Program-made: the position numbers and the translations under genes
Shown here: positions 59,394 through 64,000 of the stretch, in pieces
Position numbering within the stretch: position 1 is the first letter of the stretch
How the letters are laid out: each line of letters opens with the position of its first letter
Source: Oscheius dolichura
Taxonomy: Eukaryota; Nematoda; Chromadorea; Rhabditida; Rhabditidae
DNA: 64,000 nt
Assembly: GCA_932521035.1 (NCBI GenBank)
Contig: OW051496.1
Coordinates: forward strand, 3,596,001 to 3,660,000
Reading direction: 5' to 3'
Notes under the pieces: generated by a model
Seen by the model: the letters and a program-made list of their open reading frames with translations, nothing else
Databases searched by the model: none
What the model was told of the DNA's origin: nothing

Positions 59394-62300
59394 TTCTTCG
59401 AAAGATATAAATCATAGCCTATTTTCCCCTGTTCGCTCATATCTGAAAAGTGGTCTTTTATCCGAAAATGCGTTTCAGTTTGAGTATGAGAAACCCGTGA
59501 AAGAGTGCTTATCAAGCGTGTATTTGCAATAGAAGTCCGAATTTCTCACCAACAATCATCGATCAGCCCGTTCGGCACCAGACTTTTGCTTTCTGCCTTC
59601 CTTCTTCCCCTTCTTTCAAATAGGTACTACATGATATTTTTTTGTTAAATTGTATCCCTTTCAGCTATCAGAATGGAGAGTAGTTCTTCTTCTAATGAAG
59701 ACGAGAAGCCTGCTAAACTCTTGGAAAGAATCAAAAGTCTGGTGGCTGAAAATAAAAAGCTGAAGGAGAAATTGGGACGGAAGATGAACAAAGACGGTAT
59801 TTTCTTAATAAATAAAGAGTTGGGGTTTTAGAGGAAGACGAGAAATCTGAGTTGAACCCTGATGGAGAAGGAACTGAACAAGCTGATCAGTTAGTTTGTA
59901 CTTGCAAAGAAGGGCCCTCAATCATGGCGACAGTAGACGACTTCCGGAAAAGTTTCGGAACTTCTTTGGATAAGATTTCTTCGGGCAGTAGGTATTCTTC
60001 ATGTTTTTAGCAAATTTATTAGTGAAAAAAATGATGGAAGACTCGGTTGATCAAAAGTATGAGGCGGAAGCAATAGCGATAGAGAAAGAGGAAAACTGGA
60101 AGAGGGAAATGGAGAAGCTCATGGAGAAGTTCAAACAGCTTCTACGGGAGAGGGAAGGTGGGTTATTTCAGTGAAAAGTAGAACGATTTCTCTCAGATAG
60201 ATTAGAACGAATGACCGAAGAACGACATGAAACTGGTGAGGAATTATTGGAACTCTTTAGTTACTGTTTTTTTAGTTTCGACTGCTATAGCTGCGTTACA
60301 AGAGAGCGTTGATAACATTTCTACAAGAAGTATGGCTAGTTTTGTAATTTACTTCAACTTTTTCAGTGGAAAAGATAGAAGAATATGTAGAGAAACAAAA
60401 TAATCAGACGAAGATTCCTCAATGGGTCCATGAAGAAGAAATACAGTCAATTGGCGACCAAATGGATAAGAACACGGTGAATTGCTTTCTATTCTGACCT
60501 ATTGAGAGTGTTTTTCGTTTTAGATTTTAATCTTTGGAGGTGAAGCAAAGCTTGGTTGGTTCAGTGACGCCGTATTAGATGAAATATACATGTTGAGTCG
60601 TGGGAGAAATCGATGGATCAAATTGACGCTGAAACTGCCAAAAGCCTTTGCCTATGGTGGCGCTGTATATCTGGATGGAGCGATTTATATATTTGGCGGA
60701 AGTCTGGGGAAAGAATTATACAAATGGAACAAAAAGTTAAATTGGAAACGCCTCTCTGATATGAATGAGAAATGTGACGAGATTACCAGTAGCTGTCTCG
60801 GATGGAATGGATCCATCTGGGTATTTGGAGGATGGGACGGAAAGAAGGCCCTGAAAAGCGTAGAAAGATACGACCCAAAAGAAGACAAGTGGCTGTTTAT
60901 GCCGTAAGTTCGATATCATCCATTTCGGCTATTTTAAACAAATATTTTAGAGACATGAACTATCCTCGATCTCTGGCAGCTGCAGCAGTTCATAATGGCA
61001 AATTCATCGTCTGTGGTGGATGGGATGGTTCGAATCGTTTGAAAAGTGTGGAATGTTTCAACCCGGAAAGTGGCGTCTGGTCCGAGCTAAATGACATGCC
61101 AACACCTTGTAACAGTCATTGCCTCGCCCCTTATGGAAACAATCTTATTCTTATGGGGGGTAAAGATGAAAGGCTACACCATAATTCGGTCTTCGAAGTG
61201 AGTCATCTGGTAGGACAAGGATCATGGAAAGAGCTGTCACCAATGAAATATTTCCGTAGTCAGTTCGCTGTGGCAATACTAGACGGCGAAATCTTTGTCA
61301 TTGGTGGATTTGACCGAGCGTATATGGACAAAACAGAAATATTTGCTGGAGGAAGTTGGAGGGACGGGCCCGCTCTTCATTACCCATGTTATGCTATGTC
61401 CAGTGTTGTAATTCCTCCTGAGTTGGCCAACGTATTGTTGAATTTCACTGACGATGAAATAAATTCATAACTCCTTTAGTTCTTGATCAGGGGGTGGAGT
61501 TGCCGTTGCAGAAGCTGCGGATTGTTCTTCAGGATTCCGCAGATTACGTCAATTTGAATACTCAAAAGAAATAAATCATAGCCTATTTTTCCCTGTTCGC
61601 TCCTATCTGTAAAATGGTCTTTTATCCGAAAATGTGTTTCTGTTCGAGTATGAGAAACCCTTGCAAGAGTGCTTATCAAATGGGGATTTGCCGTTGCAAT
61701 GTGAATTTCTCACCAGCAATCGATCAGCCCGTTCGGCACTAGACTTTTGCTTTCCGCTTTCCTTCTTCCCCTTCTTTCAAACAGATTTTCTTGTTAAATT
61801 ATACACATTCCAGCTGTAAAAATGGAGAGTAGTTCTTCTTCTAAAGAAGAACAGAAGCCGGCTAAACTCTTGGAAAGGATCAAAAGACTGGAGACTGAAA
61901 ATAAAAAGCTGAAGGAGAAATTGGGATGGAAAACGGGCATAGTAGGTATCTTTTTAAAAAAATTAAATAAGGATACATAATTTTAGATGTGAAAGAGGAA
62001 GGTACGGGTAATAGTCAAACGGAACAGAGCGGATCAGTTCAGAAGGGAATGTGCACCTACAAAGAAGGCCCCTCAATCATGGCGGCAGTAGACGAGCTCC
62101 GGAAAAGCTTGGAATTGTCTTTGGATAAGATTTCTTCTGATAGTACGCCCTTTTATTTATTTTTAATTGAAAACCATTCAGTGAAAAAAATGATGGAAGA
62201 CTCGGTTGACCAAAAGTATGAGGCGGAAGCAATAGCAATAGAGAAAGAGGAAAACTGGAAGAGGGAAAAGACAGAATTGATAGATGAAATGAGGCGACTT

Positions 62301-63550
62301 CAACAGGAGACGGAAAGTGGGAAATGAAACGGATAAATACATAATTTTATAGAAAAACTCGAAGGATTTTCTCTAGATAATCGGGAGGCTGGTGGGGTTC
62401 TTTTATCAGTTTCTACTGCTATAACATCCTTACAAGAAAGTGTTGACAGTATTTTTGCTAGAAGTACGGCTAGTTTTACAATTCATTTCAATTTTTCAGC
62501 GGGAAAGATAGAAGAATATGTAGAGAAACAAAATGACGAGAAGAATAAAATTCCGGCTGACAAAGAGGAAATTGAATTGATTACCGGCAAAGTGGATTCC
62601 TTTATATTCTAAATATTGTTTCTTTTAGATTTTAATTCTTGGAGGTAAAGCAAAGCCTGGCTGGTTCAGCAGTACGGTGTCGGACGAGATGTTCCTATTG
62701 AATAGTGAGAAGAATGGATGGATCAAATTGTCATTGAAACTGCCAAAACCATTTGCAATGGGCGGTACAGTCTATCTGAATGGAGAGATTCATATATTCG
62801 GTGGCAGTCTGGCAAAAGAAACGTATAAACTGGACAAGAAAAGTTTGAAATGGATACGATTGGCCGATATGAATGTGGGGCGTCATGGTATTACCAGCAG
62901 CTGTTTGGAATTGAATGGATCCATCTGGGTATTTGGAGGAGAGGACGGAAAGAAGGCGCTGAAAAGCGTAGAGAGATACGACCGGAGAGAAGACAAGTGG
63001 TCCTTTATGACGTTGGTTACCCTCCATGCTTCTCATTCACATAAGCTATGCAATTAGAGAAATAATTCCTCTTCCTTTAGGGACATGAAATATTGGCGAT
63101 ATGGTGCAGCTGCAGCAGTTCATAATGGCAAATTCATTGTCTGTGGTGGATATGATTATCCAAATGATTTGAAAAGTGTGGAATGTTTCGACCCGGAGAG
63201 TGGTGTCTGGACGGAGCTGAATGATATGCACACACCTCTTTCTCGTCATTCTCTCGTTTCTTATGGAAATAATCTCATTTTAATGGGAGGTTGGATTGGA
63301 AAGACAGTCAATACTGTACTGGAAGTGAGTAATCTAGAAGGAAAAGGAACATGGAAAGAACTGCCGCCAATGAAACAGCCTCGACATTACTTTTCTGCAG
63401 CAGTCCTTGACAATGAGATTTTTGTAATTGGAGGATCGAATGAAATACTCAAATCTCTCGATAAAACAGAAATATTTGATGGGGAAAGATGGCGGGATGG
63501 CCCCCTTCTTCATTATGAGTGTTTTAACATGTCCTCTGTTGTAGGCAAAT
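59330..63550. repeat. Two tandem ~2.1-kb coiled-coil/Kelch units
   Basis: Unit 1 (about 59330-61480) and unit 2 (about 61490-63550) share in order: a GCTGCGGA-TTCTTCAGG stretch, AAATCATAGCCTATTTT, TATGAGAAACCC, GAGTGCTTATCAA, the first coding exon and all later exons. They are direct repeats with moderate divergence, strongest conservation being in the coil exons and the second propeller half. Confidence 0.85.
59673..61470 (+). CDS. Coiled-coil/Kelch propeller protein, tandem unit 1
   Basis: The start (59673) lies 7 bases after a CTTTCAG acceptor and reads MESSSSSNEDEKPAKLLERI. Five or six coil exons follow in phase 1 (KMMEDSVDQKYEAEAIAIEK among them), the last ending KNT in phase 0 before the Kelch exon at about 60523 (ILIFGGE). 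Blades: ILIFGG, YIFGG, WVFGG, IVCGG, LILMGG and FVIGG, all six glycine pairs kept. The propeller intron (60905-60950) has the normal CC|GTAAGT donor. The C-terminus (PELANVLLNFTDDEINS) is complete; stop at 61468-61470. GCTTATCAA (GATA type) is at 59505. This is the best-preserved member of the family in the window and a good reference for the others. Confidence 0.88.
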
Positions 63551-63552
63551 AA
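61822..63552 (+). CDS. Coiled-coil/Kelch propeller protein, tandem unit 2
   Basis: The start (61822) follows a CATTCCAG acceptor by 9 bases and reads MESSSSSKEEQKPAKLLERI. Exon 1 ends at 61946 in phase 1; later coil exons match unit 1 (KMMEDSVDQKYEAEAIAIEK). The Kelch exon begins at about 62629 (ILILGG). Blades: ILILGG, HIFGG, WVFGG, IVCGG, LILMGG and FVIGG. Two oddities: the propeller intron donor is AC|GTTGGT rather than CC|GTAAGT, and the protein stops at MSSVVGK (63550-63552) instead of running on 15 or more residues to the family's IPPELA-type end. A MITE lies 207 bp downstream. The propeller's last strand may therefore be incomplete. GCTTATCAA (GATA type) is at 61672. Probably expressed but possibly on the way to decay. 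Confidence 0.8.
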
Positions 63553-63758
63553 TGGTACTCATATATTCTTTATTCTCATTTATAACGGCATCATAATTTG
63601 GCGACTACCCTGTCTAATTTGAACGACAATGCAATAAAGTGATAGCGTCTTTCTGTTCTTCTCCAATACACAGAGTTATGATAAGTTCTAGCCATTATCT
63701 GATTATTTCTTATCGTTTTATGTGAAAGAAAACAAGCGAGGACGTTTACCATGGAGTG

Positions 63759-63892
63759 TATAGTCCGTTTCCAACGGATATTCCTTGGCAAAACCTCTCC
63801 GCTACGGGACCTGGAAGCTTTCGGACATGGTCCCATAGCGGAGACCGGCGCCAAATTTGAATTCGTGGAATATCCGTTGGAAATGGACTATA
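63759..63892. mobile_element. MITE family M1, copy 3
   Basis: 134 bp with TATAGTCCGTTTCCAACGG at the left and the family's perfect right end (CCGTTGGAAATGGACTATA). The interior is nearly that of the copy at 40964-41098. It is flanked by TA. It lies just after the shortened Kelch gene. Confidence 0.92.
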
Positions 63893-64000
63893 TTTGCCGG
63901 TGGAGTCTGAATTGCTCATCGGCAATCGATTGTTCACTATCTTTGACTTTTCGCTTCCCATTTATAGCTGTTTACCTTGTGCTTTTATTGCTTCTTCATC

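Overview
The window is eukaryotic nuclear DNA from an invertebrate animal, most likely a nematode. Genes are interrupted by many short introns (often 35-60 bases) with GT donors and TTTTCAG or TTTTTAG acceptors. Several start codons sit 6-20 bases behind a perfect splice acceptor, as expected for spliced-leader trans-splicing. Gene content (ATP-citrate lyase, kynureninase, Cys-loop receptor subunits, WDR35/IFT121 fragments, a TAZ finger, a Tudor-like domain) is animal. Species is not determined. All exon models were built by eye from splice sites and reading phase; none was searched against a database.

Layout. 1-1.4 kb: 3' part of a Kelch gene. 2.0-3.2 kb: a near-perfect inverted repeat carrying two head-to-head copies of a small secreted-peptide gene. 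3.5-6.2 kb and 13.6-16.7 kb: two Cys-loop ligand-gated channel subunits. Between them (6.4-11.9 kb) lie a coiled-coil/SH3 gene, a coiled-coil/Kelch gene with the same N-terminus, and a decayed third unit. 17.8-19.5 kb: a Tudor-like gene and a 3' fragment of WDR35. 19.9-21.6 kb: Kelch gene. 21.7-22.9 kb: foldback and tRNA-derived repeats and an RPL8 scrap. 23.1-30.1 kb (minus): a 23-exon ATP-citrate lyase gene. 34-35 kb (minus): a compact Kelch gene. 40.3-43.4 kb: a small gene beginning MGCC with a 21-base exon. 43.9-44.4 kb: the preceding part of WDR35, in opposite orientation to the first fragment. 45.0-47.2 kb (minus): Kelch gene. 47.7-51.2 kb (minus): kynureninase. 52.6-53.7 kb (minus): a 140-residue TAZ-finger protein. 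57.2-63.6 kb: two coiled-coil genes and two tandem coiled-coil/Kelch genes.

The unifying theme is a locally expanded family in which an N-terminal coiled coil, encoded by small phase-1 exons, is joined to a six-bladed Kelch propeller (no BTB or BACK domain seen) or, once, to a C-terminal SH3 domain. Copies lie in both orientations, are linked to duplicated flanks and foldback elements, and share long near-identical patches. Two inverted copies bracket the DNA that separates the two WDR35 pieces, suggesting an inversion that broke that gene. TGATAAG (GATA-factor) motifs recur upstream of the Kelch/SH3 genes and the secreted-peptide genes, so these may be expressed together. The metabolic genes (ACLY, KYNU) appear to be ordinary conserved genes between the repeats.
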